Of a stretch of DNA of 64,000 nucleotides, positions 36,311-45,513 are shown one piece after another. A model generated the notes under the pieces. The model made no database searches. It worked only from the letters and a program-made list of their open reading frames with translations, and had not been told where the DNA came from. The stretch is from NCBI RefSeq assembly GCF_029948085.1, contig NZ_JARZZP010000010.1:1-64000 (forward strand). Reading direction: 5' to 3'. The number at the start of each line of letters is the position of its first letter. The stretch's first letter is position 1. Source of the stretch: Streptococcus taonis (GTDB lineage: Bacteria; Bacillota; Bacilli; Lactobacillales; Streptococcaceae). A program made the position numbers and the translations under genes.

Positions 36311-37144
36311 TTATTTCTCGTTGCGACGACGAACGATAAGTTTGTCAGATTTCGCTTTCTTGTTACGAGTTTTAAGACCAAGAGCAGGTTTGCCCCATGG
36401 AGTAGATGGTGCTTTACGACCAACTGGTGCTTTACCTTCACCACCACCGTGTGGGTGATCGTTAGGGTTCATTACAGAACCACGAACTGTTGGGCGGATA
36501 CCTTTCCAGCGGCTACGTCCTGCTTTACCAAGGTTTACAAGTCCATGTTGTTCGTTTCCGACAACACCAACTGTAGCACGACAAGTTCCAAGAATCATAC
36601 GAACTTCGCCTGATTGAAGACGAACAAGAACGTATTTACCTTCTTGTCCCAATACTTGAGCAGAAGCTCCAGCAGCACGAACCAATTCACCACCACGACC
36701 TGGTTTCAACTCAATGTTGTGGACCAAAGTACCAACTGGGATATTAGCAAGTGGAAGAGCGTTACCTACTTTGATATCTGCTTCAGGACCTGAAACGATA
36801 CGTTGACCAACTTCAAGACCTTTTGGAGCGATGATGTATGCTTTCACACCGTCAGTGTAGTGTACAAGAGCGATGTTTGCAGAACGGTTTGGATCGTACT
36901 CGATAGTTTTAACAACTGCTTCAACGTTATCTTTGTTACGTTTAAAGTCAACCAAACGGTAGAAACGTTTGTGTCCACCACCTTGGTGACGAACTGTGAT
37001 ACGACCGTTGTTGTTACGACCAGCCTTGTTCTTCAAAGCAACAAGCAAAGTTTTTTCAGGTGTGCTTGTTGTGATTTCAGCGAAATCCAAAGAAGTCATA
37101 TTACGGCGACCGTTTGTTGTTGGTTTATAAACACGAATTCCCAC
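36311..37144 (-). CDS. rplB: 50S ribosomal protein L2
   Basis: 277-aa L2, near the peptidyl-transferase centre. It has [21 protein letters not shown], the GGGHKRFYR segment and the C-terminal [15 protein letters not shown] with the conserved His needed for activity. Confidence 0.98.
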   Translation of the reverse strand: MGIRVYKPTTNGRRNMTSLDFAEITTSTPEKTLLVALKNKAGRNNNGRITVRHQGGGHKRFYRLVDFKRNKDNVEAVVKTIEYDPNRSANIALVHYTDGVKAYIIAPKGLEVGQRIVSGPEADIKVGNALPLANIPVGTLVHNIELKPGRGGELVRAAGASAQVLGQEGKYVLVRLQSGEVRMILGTCRATVGVVGNEQHGLVNLGKAGRSRWKGIRPTVRGSVMNPNDHPHGGGEGKAPVGRKAPSTPWGKPALGLKTRNKKAKSDKLIVRRRNEK

Positions 37145-37161
37145 GATATTTCCTCCTTAGA

Positions 37162-37458
37162 TTATTCAGCTTCAGCAGCAAACAACTCGATTGCTTTTGA
37201 ATCAGCTGTAAGAGTGATGATAGCTTTTTTAGTTTTGTTAGTAAAACCAGTGTAACGTCCAACACGTTTAGCTTTAGGTTTTACGTTAATTGTGTTAACA
37301 TTTGCAACTTTAACACCTTCGAAAGCAGCTTCAACAGCTTGCTTGATCAAAAGTTTGTGCGCACGAGTGTCAACTTCAAATACATATTTGCCTGCTTCAA
37401 GTTGAGCCATTGAGCTTTCAGTGATAACAGGTTTTTTGATAACATCATACAAATTCAT
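37162..37458 (-). CDS. rplW: 50S ribosomal protein L23
   Basis: 98-aa exit-tunnel protein ([17 protein letters not shown] ... [11 protein letters not shown]), docking site for trigger factor and SRP. Its ATG overlaps the stop codon of rplD by one base (TAATG), so the two are translationally coupled. Confidence 0.98.
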
Positions 37459-38081
37459 TATGCAAGAACCTCCTCGATTTTAGAGATAGCTGCTTGAGTA
37501 ACAAGAAGTTTGTCACTATTTGCGATGTCAAGAACACTTGCAGTTGTAGCAGTCGCAACTTTCACGTTTGGAAGGTTACGAGCTGAAAGAGCTGCGAATT
37601 CGTTTCCTTCTTCAAGAATAACAAGGACTTTAGAATCGATGCTCAAAGCTGCAAGAACTTTTGCAAATTCAGCAGTTTTTGGAGCTGTAAATTCAAGAGA
37701 ATCAACGGCTACAAATTTGTTTTCAGCAACTTTTTCTGAGTAAACAGATTTTAGTGCAAGGCGACGAACTTTTTGAGGAAGTTTGTACGCATAGCTACGT
37801 GGAGTTGGTCCGAAGACAATTCCACCACCACGCCATTGTGGAGAGCGGATAGAACCTTGACGAGCACGTCCAGTTCCTTTTTGACGCCATGGTTTGCGTC
37901 CGCCACCTGAAACGGCTGAACGGTTTTTAACAGCGTGAGTTCCTTGACGAAGGCTAGCACGTTGGCTGATGATGACATCAAACACAACAGATTGGTTTGG
38001 TTCGATACCAAAGATTGCATCGTTAAGAACAACTTCGCCCGCTTGTTTACCAGTTTGGTCGAATAATGTTACATTTGCCAT
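37458..38081 (-). CDS. rplD: 50S ribosomal protein L4
   Basis: 207-aa L4 with the extended loop [20 protein letters not shown] (about 63-82) that reaches the exit tunnel. In E. coli L4 also controls its own S10 operon. Wild-type-looking loop. Confidence 0.98.
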
Positions 38082-38105
38082 TTTGACTGTATTCCCCTTT
38101 CCTTA

Positions 38106-38732
38106 TTATTTACCAGCTTTAACTGCTGATTTGATAGTGATAAGAGATTTCTTAGCACCTGGTACGTTACCTTTGATAAGGATAACGTTCTTTTCTGGAA
38201 CAACTTGTACAACTTCAAGGTTTTGAATTGTTACACGGTCGCCACCCATACGTCCTGCAAGGTTTTTACCTTTGAATACGCGGTTAGGTGCAACAGGTCC
38301 CATAGAACCTGGACGACGGTGGTAACGAGAACCGTGAGCCATAGGTCCACGTGATTGTCCGTGGCGTTTGATAACACCTTGGAAACCTTTACCTTTAGAA
38401 GTACCAGTTACGTCAACAACATCTCCAGCTGCGAAAGTTTCAACTGTGATTTCAGCACCAACTTCCAAGCCTTCAACGTTTTTGAATTCACGAATGAAGC
38501 GCTTAGGAGCCGTGTTAGCTTTTGCTACATGTCCTTTAGCAGGTTTGTTGCTCAATACTTCGCGTTTGTCATCGAAACCAACTTGGATAGCGTTGTATCC
38601 GTCTGTTTCAACAGTTTTAACTTGAAGAACAACGTTTGGAGTTGCTTCAATAACTGTTACAGGGATCAATTCGCCAGCTTCAGTGAAGATTTGAGTCATT
38701 CCCACTTTTTTCCCTAAGATTCCTTTTGTCAT
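38106..38732 (-). CDS. rplC: 50S ribosomal protein L3
   Basis: 208-aa L3 ([47 protein letters not shown]). An early assembly protein near the peptidyl-transferase centre. It follows rpsJ after a 216-bp spacer with a repeat element. Confidence 0.98.
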
Positions 38733-38812
38733 GAGAAAATAGTTCCTTTTCTATATTTTTTATTCAAAAAGTTTTTAACGAGCGTTTTTTATGCTCAAGT
38801 CTAAGATACAAA

Positions 38813-38900
38813 GGGCGTCAAACTCAAAGTGAAAATAGGAAACTGACGCAGTGTCTTGCAGACACTGGGAGGTTTATCTTTTTCACACCGAGTTTAGCCC
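38813..38900 (+). repeat. Structured repeat element, copy A (rplC-rpsJ spacer)
   Basis: 88-nt element with five nested helices: GGGC/GCCC (38813-38816, 38897-38900), AAACTC/GAGTTT (38820-38825, 38890-38895), GTGAAAA/TTTTCAC (38829-38835, 38880-38886), AAAC/GTTT (38840-38843, 38872-38875) and the tip AGTGTCT-tgc-AGACACT (38850-38866). Flanked by GATACAAA and GTGTTCAATT. It lies in the rpsJ-rplC spacer, so the minus-strand form is carried in the operon mRNA. Confidence 0.82.
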
Positions 38901-38948
38901 GTGTTCAATTAAATTGAAACACCAGCTTCTGCTCTTTTATATTTTAGA

Positions 38949-39257
38949 TTAAAGTTTGATTTCTACGTTTACACCACTTGGAAGATCCAATTTCATCAAA
39001 GCGTCAACTGTTTTTTGAGTTGGGTTAACGATATCGATCAAACGTTTGTGTGTACGCATTTCAAATTGTTCGCGAGAGTCTTTGTATTTGTGAGTCGCAC
39101 GAATAATTGTGTAGAGGCTACGCTCAGTTGGAAGTGGGATTGGACCCGCAACTTGTGCACCTGTACGAGTAGCTGATTCTACGATTTTTGCAGCCGCTGT
39201 GTCAAGCGTACGGTGTTCGTAAGCTTTCAAACGGATACGGATTTTTTTGTTTGCCAT
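38949..39257 (-). CDS. rpsJ: 30S ribosomal protein S10
   Basis: 102-aa S10 (NusE), also part of transcription antitermination complexes. It has [20 protein letters not shown] and the loop [21 protein letters not shown]. First gene of the S10-spc-alpha superoperon, which here runs uninterrupted to rplQ. RBS AAAAGGAGAAAAAG. Confidence 0.98.
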
Positions 39258-39392
39258 CTTTTTCTCCTTTTCGTCTATTTAAGATAATAGGCTAGCTCCA
39301 CAAGAAAACCGACGCGCGTTGCGTGGCAATGCAACCGAGCGTGTCGCAACCTCTTGCATCAAAGCTAAAGCTGTAATTTACAGCACCATAAT
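39258..39392 (-). ncRNA. Structured leader of the S10 operon
   Basis: About 130 nt between the promoter and rpsJ. It holds a long hairpin: outer arms cgacgcgc (39309-39316) and gcgtgtcg (39339-39346, one wobble), inner arms gttgc and gcaac. A second small stem, gctgt/acagc, lies at 39369-39384. On the transcript the first stem is followed by GGTTTTCTTG, which could act as an attenuator. No known r-protein leader was recognised. Confidence 0.5.
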
Positions 39393-39421
39393 AGAATAAC
39401 ACAAAGCCCCTGCGATTGCAA
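39393..39421 (-). promoter_or_regulatory. S10 operon promoter
   Basis: Minus-strand TTGCAA (39416-39421), 17-bp spacer and TATTCT (39393-39398). It is the only good promoter seen upstream of the ribosomal cluster. Confidence 0.7.
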
Positions 39422-39521
39422 GGGATTTGACAGGTTTTTTTAAATTTTTTAGATGAAACTGTTTTCTTATTCCATTTTAATAAATTTTCATATTTAAGTG
39501 CTAGATTATCTGTCTTTTCTT

Positions 39522-40145
39522 CTATATAATGTTAGTTTTAATTTGAAATTTATCATCTGATTGATCTACCAAGATATCAGCTCTTGACTCGGTTTCTTTA
39601 TAGTATTGTAGATACTGCTCTCGTCTCATCTGCTGACTAGCCAATATAATGGATGCATCGCCATTTCTCACAGTCGTATCTCGAGCTAGACGTCTCTTTA
39701 ATTCGGTCTCCTCATCTGTGTAGAAACAAATGATTTTGTCAAAGAGTTCCTTGGGTAGAAAACCCACAGACATCCCTTCGACTATCAGAATTGGTTTTGC
39801 TCCAGATAAGATCTCGCTAGCCTTCCAAGGTTCCTCAATTGTCAAGATGTCCATACCCGCTTGCAGAGCAAGAATATCTCTTTGTAAACTTGCCAGCTCA
39901 TGCGCTACCGGTAAACATGCTGTCACCTTTTGGTCTGGTGTCTCTTTAGGTACTACTAAATGTCGTCCCGAAGTAATATAGGGATCTGTCTCTAGTAAAT
40001 TTACCTTTTCAGCATCCAATATTTGGTACAATTCTTGAGCAAAAGTTGATTTTCCTGAAGCGCCGTGACCGTAGATACCCAGCGTTTTTACTTTTCCCGA
40101 CTCTATTTCTGATACTAGTCTTTCTATTAATTCTTTTTTCTTCAT
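39522..40145 (-). CDS. Uridine kinase-like P-loop NTPase
   Basis: 207-aa phosphotransferase-type P-loop protein with GIYGHGASGKSTFA (about 23-36), the EGMSVGFL strand and LKRRLARD, similar to uridine kinase/phosphoribulokinase members. The substrate is not certain. Its ATG overlaps the nrdG stop by four bases (ATGA), making it the last gene of the anaerobic reductase cluster, possibly linking nucleoside salvage to deoxynucleotide supply. No clear terminator follows. Confidence 0.82.
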   Translation of the reverse strand: MKKKELIERLVSEIESGKVKTLGIYGHGASGKSTFAQELYQILDAEKVNLLETDPYITSGRHLVVPKETPDQKVTACLPVAHELASLQRDILALQAGMDILTIEEPWKASEILSGAKPILIVEGMSVGFLPKELFDKIICFYTDEETELKRRLARDTTVRNGDASIILASQQMRREQYLQYYKETESRADILVDQSDDKFQIKTNII

Positions 40146-40738
40146 TCTCTCTTCACCTGTTCATAGCTTTCTTTTCCATCGTTAAGCTTGTCCCAAATGA
40201 CTACCTTTCCACTTTGGAGAGACTTTTGTACATCGATAATTCGTTGATTGGAAGAGCCGCGGAATTGAAGCATAAGATTTCTCTTGCTCCGATCATAGCG
40301 ACCATCGACCAGGATATCAATCATAGATAAAAGCTCTAGCTTATCTGGAGTTTCCAGCATCATTTCTTCCCAAGTGTAGCCTGTCCAAGACCAGATGTCT
40401 TTTTCTGGCAATTCCTTTCGAATGCGTTTTACAAGGGGCAAAAGAATACCTGTATTGAGGAATGGCTCTCCTCCTAGCAAAGTCAAGCCTTGAACATAAG
40501 GCTGGGCTAAGTCTGCCATGATTTGTTCTTCCAACTCTGGCGTATAAGGAATTCCTGCATTGAAAGACCAGGTCGCTACATTGTAACAGCCCTCACAGTG
40601 AAACATGCAGCCGGCTACATAAAGGGAGTTGCGCACCCCTTCTCCATCCACAAAGTTAAAAGCCTTATAGTCAATGATACGCCCTTGACTAAGCTCCTCA
40701 CTCTTCCACTCGCCTGGTTTTGGTGTATTCCATGTCAT
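40142..40738 (-). CDS. nrdG: Anaerobic ribonucleotide reductase activating protein
   Basis: Radical SAM activase (198 aa) that puts the glycyl radical on NrdD. The 4Fe-4S motif is CMFHCEGC (Cys44, Cys48, Cys51). The ATG at 40736-40738 is chosen because TGGAG precedes it and the family starts MTWNTPKPGEW. Five bases after the acetyltransferase gene. Confidence 0.96.
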   Translation of the reverse strand: MTWNTPKPGEWKSEELSQGRIIDYKAFNFVDGEGVRNSLYVAGCMFHCEGCYNVATWSFNAGIPYTPELEEQIMADLAQPYVQGLTLLGGEPFLNTGILLPLVKRIRKELPEKDIWSWTGYTWEEMMLETPDKLELLSMIDILVDGRYDRSKRNLMLQFRGSSNQRIIDVQKSLQSGKVVIWDKLNDGKESYEQVKRE

Positions 40739-40743
40739 GCTTT

Positions 40744-41244
40744 CTACTCCAAGTCTATCCAATAGCGCTCCGTTCCGTTTCGAACATCCTCCAACTCCCC
40801 ACCATTAGCTAAGATAACAGCTCGGCTTGCTGGATTTTCTGTGCTACAAGTCACCAGAGCACGATGGATGTTCTTTCCTTTAGCAATTTTTAGACCTTGA
40901 CGGAGAGCTTCCTTGGCATATCCTTTGCCTCTTTCGGAAGGGCGGATAGAATAGCCAATATGGCCAGCATAATTCAGCAACCCCTCATTTAGTCTCAACC
41001 GTAAATTTAGAAAACCTAAAGCATGGCCTGTTTCATCAAACAATACGAACTGTATCGATGGAACGCGATTTTCAGGCAGCCCTATTCCCATTTCTTTATT
41101 ACGGTTAGTTTCTAGCCAATTCTCATAATCAAAGTTCTCAGCATCCCAAAATCCGCCATCGTGGGCTGATTGAGTCTGTTCAAACTCTGCCATCATCTCT
41201 AAAATTGTTTCTTTATCTGCCAATGTTGGTCTGCGTAGTATCAT
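40744..41244 (-). CDS. GNAT-family N-acetyltransferase
   Basis: 166-aa acetyltransferase with a typical acetyl-CoA loop IRPSERGKGYAKEALRQGL (about 104-122) and the later strand HRALVTCSTENPAS. The substrate is unknown. It lies between the 46-aa ORF and nrdG; RBS CTGGAGGTAAAA. Its conserved place in the nrd cluster may be incidental. Confidence 0.88.
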   Translation of the reverse strand: MILRRPTLADKETILEMMAEFEQTQSAHDGGFWDAENFDYENWLETNRNKEMGIGLPENRVPSIQFVLFDETGHALGFLNLRLRLNEGLLNYAGHIGYSIRPSERGKGYAKEALRQGLKIAKGKNIHRALVTCSTENPASRAVILANGGELEDVRNGTERYWIDLE

Positions 41245-41259
41245 TTTTACCTCCAGCTA

Positions 41260-41290
41260 AGAGAAAAGCGAGAGCGGACTCTCACTTTTT
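41260..41290 (-). terminator. Terminator-like hairpin after the 46-aa ORF
   Basis: Minus-strand GTGAGAG-tcc-GCTCTCGC followed by TTTTCTC. The stop codon of the small ORF lies in the left arm. It would reduce read-through from nrdD into the acetyltransferase and nrdG. Confidence 0.7.
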
Positions 41291-41422
41291 CTTATTCTTA
41301 TTTAAAAATTGCTCTCTTAGGCTAGCCACTCGGTCTTTTTTATTGACTCCACCCTTTGAATGTTTCTCGTGAAACCGTTGAACCAAGGCCTTGCCCTTAT
41401 CGTCTAATTGATATTTTCCCAT
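41282..41422 (-). CDS. Small basic conserved protein (46 aa)
   Basis: Begins MGKYQLDDKGKALVQRFHEK and ends NKNKKK; very basic and probably helical. I recall an equivalent short gene between nrdD and the acetyltransferase gene in pneumococcus, which supports it as real. The ATG at 41420-41422 lies 11 bases after the nrdD stop codon, whose 3' end supplies the only purine-rich region (GAAATAG). Function unknown; possibly RNA binding. Confidence 0.7.
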   Translation of the reverse strand: MGKYQLDDKGKALVQRFHEKHSKGGVNKKDRVASLREQFLNKNKKK

Positions 41423-41433
41423 TCTATTTCTTT

Positions 41434-43641
41434 CTAATTTCTTACTTCATGTCCTGCTGTTTTGATAGTAGAACCGTTCATGTGTTTGACACGCGCAGCA
41501 ATTTCTTTGTGACGCCCATTAACCATCGGACGGGCTTGTGGGTTCCCAAGATAGCCACAGGTCCGTTTAACCACATCTACTGTTTTAGGATCGTTATTCC
41601 CACAGTTAGGACAAGCAAATCCTCTCTCAGTAGGTTCAAAATCTCCTTCAAAATCACACTTGTAGCAACGGTCAATCGGAGTATTGGTTCCGAGATAACC
41701 TACACGGTCATAAGCATAATCCCAAACAGCTTCCAAAGCCTTTGGATTTTGTTGGAGAACTGGGTACTCGCAGTAGTGGATAAAGCCACCAGATGCACCC
41801 GCTTCTGGGTAGACTTTCTCAAAGTCCAATTTTTCAAAAGGTGTTGGATTTTTGCGGACATCATAATGGAAGGAATTTGTGTAGTATTCTTTATCTGTGA
41901 TATCTGGAATAGAGCCGAATTTCTCCGTATCCAAGCGACAGAAACGGTCTGTCAAACTTTCAGATGGTGTCGAATAGATAGAAAAGTGATATCCATATTG
42001 GTCAGACCACTCTTCCACTCGATGTTTCATATCTCGAATGATATCAAGGGTTAATTCTTTAGCTTCTGGATTGGTTTCCCAATTATTATCAAAGAAGACA
42101 GTCGCTACTTCATAAAGTCCAATGTAGCCAAGCGAAACAGTAGCACGGCGATTCTTAAAGAGCTCGTCAACACTTTCTTCCTTACCAAGACGACGGCCAA
42201 AAGCTCCGTATTGATAAAGGATAGGAGCATTAGCTGGAGTGGCTTCCTTGGTTCTTTCCACACGATAAACTAGAGCATCTTCTGCGATATTCATACGTTC
42301 GTTGAAAAGTTCCCAGAACTTATTCAAGTCGCCTTCTGATTCGAGGGCAATACGAGGGAGATTGACCGTCACGACACCTAGATTCATACGGCCAGAGTTA
42401 ACTTCAACTCCATTTTCATCCTTCCATCCTTGAAGGAATGAACGACATCCCATCGGAACCTTGAAGGAACCTGTCAATTCGATAATCTTATCGTAAGACA
42501 AAACATCTGGATACATGCGCTTAGTTGCGCATTCAAGGGCCAACTGCTTGATATCGTAGTTAGGTGAGCCTTCCTCTAAGTTAAGACCTCTTTTAAGAGT
42601 AAAGATAAGTTTCGGGAAGATGGCTGTACGGTGTTCTGAACCAAGACCCTTGATACGAATGGTCAAGATAGCTTTTTGAATTTCTCGTTCAAAACGATTG
42701 GTTCCTAGACCGAAACCAAGGGAAGTAAAGGGTGTTTGTCCATTTGATGTAAAGAGGGTATTAATCTCGTACTCTAGAGATTGCATGGCATCATAGATGT
42801 CTTTTTGGGTTTTCTTCCAAGCATATTCTTCGCGCTTGTCAGGCAGTACCCATTCCTCTGCATCTTTGAGGTGTTTTTGGTAATTTTTTTCTGCATAAGG
42901 AGCCAAGACTTCATCAATACGGTCAGCTGAACATCCCCCGTACTGGCTAGAAGCAACGTTGGCAATGATTTGGGAAATCTGAGCTGTCGCAGTCTGGATA
43001 GACTTGGGACTTTCTACCTCTGCATTCCCAATCTTAAAACCATTTTCCAACATCCCCTTGAAATCAATCAAACAACAGTTGGTCATAGGGGTGTAGGGGC
43101 TATAGTCCAAATCGTGATAGTGGATATCTCCCTTTTGGTGGGCATTGGCTACATGCTTAGGCAGCATTTGAAGACCGATTGATTTCCCAACAATCCCCGC
43201 CGTCAAATCACGCTGGGTATTAAAAACATCACTATCTTTATTAGCATTCTCATTGACAACTGCCTGGTCTTTGTTGAGAAGTTTATGGATACTGAAGTTG
43301 ATATCTGTTGCTTTTGAGCGCTCAAAATCCCTTTGAGTTCGGTAAGTGATATATTCCTCTGCCAAGGCATATTCTTTAGCTTCCAATAACTCATGTTCTA
43401 CGATATTTTGGATTTCATAGATTTTTACACCTTGAGGAAAGCGACTATGAATCTCTTCTACAATACGTTCAACTAGAGTATTAAGACGCTTTTCGACCAA
43501 GGGGGTTACATCCATGACTTTTTCCGCAGCCTTGTGCAAGGCTTTATCAATCTTATCTACATCAAAAATGACGCGTCTACCGTCACGCTTTTCGACGAAT
43601 AAGGTTGGATCAGGGTTTGTTTTCTCTTCTAATACAATCAT
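41434..43641 (-). CDS. nrdD: Anaerobic ribonucleoside-triphosphate reductase
   Basis: Class III reductase (735 aa) making dNTPs without oxygen. An N-terminal ATP-cone (RDGRRVIFDVDKIDKALHKAAEKV) is followed by the catalytic barrel, a zinc site CYKCDFEGDFEPTERGFACPNC and the glycyl-radical motif RTCGYLG (Gly696). It is full length, and the promoter carries two NrdR boxes. Confidence 0.97.
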   Translation of the reverse strand: MIVLEEKTNPDPTLFVEKRDGRRVIFDVDKIDKALHKAAEKVMDVTPLVEKRLNTLVERIVEEIHSRFPQGVKIYEIQNIVEHELLEAKEYALAEEYITYRTQRDFERSKATDINFSIHKLLNKDQAVVNENANKDSDVFNTQRDLTAGIVGKSIGLQMLPKHVANAHQKGDIHYHDLDYSPYTPMTNCCLIDFKGMLENGFKIGNAEVESPKSIQTATAQISQIIANVASSQYGGCSADRIDEVLAPYAEKNYQKHLKDAEEWVLPDKREEYAWKKTQKDIYDAMQSLEYEINTLFTSNGQTPFTSLGFGLGTNRFEREIQKAILTIRIKGLGSEHRTAIFPKLIFTLKRGLNLEEGSPNYDIKQLALECATKRMYPDVLSYDKIIELTGSFKVPMGCRSFLQGWKDENGVEVNSGRMNLGVVTVNLPRIALESEGDLNKFWELFNERMNIAEDALVYRVERTKEATPANAPILYQYGAFGRRLGKEESVDELFKNRRATVSLGYIGLYEVATVFFDNNWETNPEAKELTLDIIRDMKHRVEEWSDQYGYHFSIYSTPSESLTDRFCRLDTEKFGSIPDITDKEYYTNSFHYDVRKNPTPFEKLDFEKVYPEAGASGGFIHYCEYPVLQQNPKALEAVWDYAYDRVGYLGTNTPIDRCYKCDFEGDFEPTERGFACPNCGNNDPKTVDVVKRTCGYLGNPQARPMVNGRHKEIAARVKHMNGSTIKTAGHEVRN

Positions 43642-43677
43642 ATCCAGGCTCTTTTCTTAAATTTTCTTTCTTAAAGT

Positions 43678-43756
43678 ATTATATCACTATAAAAATAAAA
43701 ATCAATATCTAGTATTAAAATTCCTATTTTCATAAAATTTACACTAGATATTGATT
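43678..43756 (-). promoter_or_regulatory. nrdD promoter with paired NrdR boxes
   Basis: Minus-strand TTGATT (43700-43705), 16-bp spacer and TATAAT (43678-43683). Two 14-bp NrdR-type boxes, aatcaatatctagt (43700-43713) and its exact inverse actagatattgatt (43743-43756), have centres 43 bp apart, about four helical turns. The first box covers the -35. Confidence 0.8.
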
Positions 43757-43759
43757 ATT

Positions 43760-45313
43760 TTATTTTAATTTGTAAAGTTTAAAGTCTTTGAATTCACTTT
43801 GAACTGGTTGATAACTTTCTGCCAGAAGCTGTTCTACTTCCGTCCAAAGAGCTGTTTTGGTATTGACCACAATCACTTTAGGCTGGTTATCACGTAAATC
43901 ATTGACAAGTTTGCTACGATTTGCATCAAGGCCAGTATATAATTTTGGTGATAGCAACTGACTAGCTGCTAAACGTTCACTAGTCTTATAACCATTAGTA
44001 AGATCATCCCATATATAAATACGATCTGTTGCCTGTGTTTGTCCTTTAACCGTAGTTTCTATACGAGTTCGTTCTAGATATTGTTCTGAGTGAAGAACAT
44101 AACGGGCTACCAGAGGAGCCAAAAATAGGTAGGCCAAAGCTAACACTGGCAAATAGACATTACCCTGAAGAAATATTGCCCATATTGAGGGTACTTCTCG
44201 ATGTCTTCTACGGCGATTGACTCCTTCTAATTCCCCAGTTCGAATGTGAGTCAATAGAAGAATGGACAAGAACGGAAGAAAAGTAGCTAGACGACTACCG
44301 TGAATCGGTTCTGTAGAGAAAATTTCCAATCCTAGTAACAATAAGATAGCTACTGAAGCAAAAATAGATAAGACATATTGCTTACTTGGTTTAGACTGGA
44401 AAAGTCCTGTAAATACGAATCTTAATCCTCCAAGACCAATTGTTAATAATCCATAAAAAAGGAGGTTGTCCAGCAAGGCTGGATTGGACATAAACTTCAA
44501 ACTATCTACTGGATAGAGAATTTGACTGATAGCACTTCCGAAACTCCCATTATAAGCCGTATAGTAACCAATTGAATAAAAGAAAAGTGAGAACCCAAGA
44601 CCAGCTGCAAAAAATTGATAGAGCCCATGAACTAAGCGACCACGCCCAATATTAAAGGCTAACAATGCAAAGAATAAGACTAGAGCATATAGAGCTGTAA
44701 CTAGAGGGGCAAAGAAAAATGCTAGAGCCAGGCTAATCCCAATACGCACGAAACCTTTGTCATGATTATACTCTACCAAATACCTTGTTACTAAACTAAG
44801 AGCGTAAAACAGGAATGGAAGGGCCAAAATGGTGGCATAACCACCGCCAAAGCTAAGTCCTCCAGCAAGAAGATAAAAGATGGTCAACACTTGTTGCGAC
44901 TGCTTGTTCTCCTCCGTCAAGGCATAAGTTGAACGGAAAAGAAAAATACCAGCACCCACTAGAGCAAACCAAGTAAAGACTGCAAACAAAATACTACCCT
45001 TGCTTAGATACTGTAAAAAGTAATAGAGAAGGCCACTCGTTCCAAAATAGTCTGTGTAGATATCTCCCCCCTGGTGCATCGCCCATCCCATATAAAAATC
45101 TTGTGCCTGCTCTGGGCTAGTTAGTCCTAGCAAGAAAGGAAGAACTACAGATACAAGTACAACTAAAGTGCTCCAGATTAGGATCTTAAATAATGGTAAG
45201 GGAGCAAATGAACTTGGTTCATCCTCGAAGCGCTCCTCTCTCCCAACTAAATCATCCTGAATTCCCGTCCAAGATGGAGTTGGTTCCTCTTCTAATCTGC
45301 CATATACGTTCAT
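43760..45313 (-). CDS. Polytopic membrane protein, possible Ccs4-type competence protein
   Basis: 517-aa integral membrane protein with a soluble N-terminus (about 1-40), about eleven hydrophobic segments between 43 and 420 and a C-terminal extracytoplasmic domain (IYIWDDLTNGYKTSERL, about 430-517). The layout resembles lipid-linked-sugar glycosyltransferases of the GT39/DUF2079 kind, but I do not see a certain family motif. It sits where I recall the pneumococcal competence-induced gene ccs4. A CTGACA-N17-TATACT promoter lies at 45343-45371, and a combox-driven small ORF is upstream. Confidence 0.7.
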   Translation of the reverse strand: MNVYGRLEEEPTPSWTGIQDDLVGREERFEDEPSSFAPLPLFKILIWSTLVVLVSVVLPFLLGLTSPEQAQDFYMGWAMHQGGDIYTDYFGTSGLLYYFLQYLSKGSILFAVFTWFALVGAGIFLFRSTYALTEENKQSQQVLTIFYLLAGGLSFGGGYATILALPFLFYALSLVTRYLVEYNHDKGFVRIGISLALAFFFAPLVTALYALVLFFALLAFNIGRGRLVHGLYQFFAAGLGFSLFFYSIGYYTAYNGSFGSAISQILYPVDSLKFMSNPALLDNLLFYGLLTIGLGGLRFVFTGLFQSKPSKQYVLSIFASVAILLLLGLEIFSTEPIHGSRLATFLPFLSILLLTHIRTGELEGVNRRRRHREVPSIWAIFLQGNVYLPVLALAYLFLAPLVARYVLHSEQYLERTRIETTVKGQTQATDRIYIWDDLTNGYKTSERLAASQLLSPKLYTGLDANRSKLVNDLRDNQPKVIVVNTKTALWTEVEQLLAESYQPVQSEFKDFKLYKLK

Positions 45314-45342
45314 TCATTCTCTCCTATGTTTTAATTTGTTCT

Positions 45343-45371
45343 AGTATATCAAAAAGTCTAAAGCTTGTCAG
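45343..45371 (-). promoter_or_regulatory. Promoter of the 517-aa membrane protein gene
   Basis: Minus-strand CTGACA (45366-45371), 17-bp spacer, TATACT (45343-45348). It overlaps the 3' end of the 44-aa ORF. Confidence 0.6.
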
Positions 45372-45492
45372 CCTGTGGTGGCCATTTGTCTAACTTTTGA
45401 CAGAGACTAGTGAAGCGCTCAATCTCATAAAAACGATGATAGGAAGCATTTTTATAGTGATCTAAAAAATTTTTTTCTTCTACCGTCAGCAT
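45358..45492 (-). CDS. Small ORF (44 aa) behind a candidate combox
   Basis: Encodes MLTVEEKNFLDHYKNASYHR and continues to WPPQADKL. The ATG at 45490-45492 has GGAGGA seven bases upstream, a very good RBS. The product is soluble and aromatic-rich. The ComX-type box TTCGAATA lies 21 bases upstream of the start codon. I do not recognise the family; it is likely to be a small competence-induced gene transcribed with the membrane protein gene. Confidence 0.6.
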   Translation of the reverse strand: MLTVEEKNFLDHYKNASYHRFYEIERFTSLCQKLDKWPPQADKL

Positions 45493-45513
45493 AATCATTC
45501 CTCCTTTTCTCTT

